Below are positions 5,519 through 5,776 of a stretch of 5,776 bases of DNA, one piece after another; the first letter of the stretch is position 1; the number at the start of each line of letters is the position of its first letter. The DNA comes from Planctomycetota bacterium (GTDB lineage Bacteria; Planctomycetota; SZUA-567; JAFGNG01). The stretch lies in NCBI GenBank assembly GCA_016927125.1, contig JAFGNG010000031.1, positions 1 to 5,776 of the forward strand, given 5' to 3'. Under the pieces are notes generated by a model, which saw only the letters and a program-made list of their open reading frames with translations, ran no database searches and was not told where the DNA came from. The translations under genes were made by a program, and so were the position numbers.

Positions 5519-5776
5519 ATGGCTGGCTCGAAGGGTGAACGATTTGTCGTGACCGGCGCCGCCGGGTTTATCGGCTCCAACATTGTCCGCCGCCTCCTGG
5601 ACGAAGGCTGCAAGGTTGTAGGCGTTGACAACTTCGCCACCGGCCGCCGGGAAAACCTTGCCGGGCTGCCAGTAGAATTCAAGTTTGTCGAAGGCGATAT
5701 CGGCGATACCGCGGTCGCGCGCAAGGTCTTGACCGGCGCGGATTATATTCTCCACCAGGCCGCGATCCCTTCCGTG
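5519..5776 (+). CDS. NAD-dependent sugar-nucleotide epimerase/dehydratase, 3'-truncated by window edge
   Basis: Only the first 86 residues are in the window, and the frame runs open to the last base. They form the start of an extended short-chain dehydrogenase Rossmann fold: VVTGAAGFIGSNIVRRLL (residues 10-27) with the GxxGxxG NAD site, VDNFATGRRENL (37-48) with the Asp that contacts the adenosine ribose, GDI (59-61) contacting adenine, and HQAAIPSV (79-86). The last motif resembles the UDP-N-acetylglucosamine 4-epimerase (WbpP) and UDP-glucose 4-epimerase group. The catalytic Ser and YxxxK lie beyond the window, so epimerase versus dehydratase cannot be settled. A GGAGG at 5503-5507, inside the end of the previous gene, lies 11 bases before the ATG, somewhat far. 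Three bases separate it from the phosphoesterase gene, so the two are probably co-transcribed, and nucleotide-sugar or polysaccharide synthesis is the likely setting. Confidence 0.93.
   Translation, partial: MAGSKGERFVVTGAAGFIGSNIVRRLLDEGCKVVGVDNFATGRRENLAGLPVEFKFVEGDIGDTAVARKVLTGADYILHQAAIPSV

Overview
The window carries eight protein genes in three blocks. It looks like chromosomal DNA from a Gram-negative bacterium with flagellar or chemotaxis genes. A YdjC/ChbG/HpnK-type deacetylase, a divergent fliG-like/cheD pair, a metK with a PVC-like flavour and a WbpP-like epimerase together suggest a Planctomycetota, Verrucomicrobiota, Lentisphaerota or Omnitrophota type of lineage. This placement is a low-confidence impression from protein style; there is no rRNA in the window. 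No tRNA, rRNA, CRISPR array or insertion sequence was seen.

Left block (1-1490): the 3' part of a carbohydrate or hopanoid-sugar deacetylase on the + strand runs tail to tail, with a 5-base gap, into an AT-rich gene on the - strand. That gene encodes an unrecognised protein with three membrane segments and an extracytoplasmic C-terminal domain.

Central block (1487-2994): a divergent pair shares a roughly 220-base intergenic region. On the - strand is a short FliG-like protein that keeps the middle and C-terminal motor domains, including the charged torque residues, but has no N-terminal FliF-binding domain and a degenerate EHPQ motif. On the + strand is a CheD homologue that keeps the catalytic Cys but has Asn where the catalytic His should be. 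The two altered proteins side by side are the most unusual part of the window. A strong intrinsic terminator follows cheD.

Right block (3053-5776): a sigma70-like promoter and a structured leader of about 127 nt precede metK (S-adenosylmethionine synthetase). metK is closely followed by a small NifU/NfuA-type iron-sulfur scaffold gene. An intrinsic terminator follows, and its 5' arm can pair instead with a perfect 8-base complement just downstream. The next genes, a metallophosphoesterase and a sugar-nucleotide epimerase separated by 3 bases, start so soon after this terminator that conditional readthrough is plausible. SAM supply plus Fe-S delivery fits support of radical-SAM enzymes. The epimerase suggests polysaccharide or nucleotide-sugar metabolism at the right edge, where the gene is cut by the window end.
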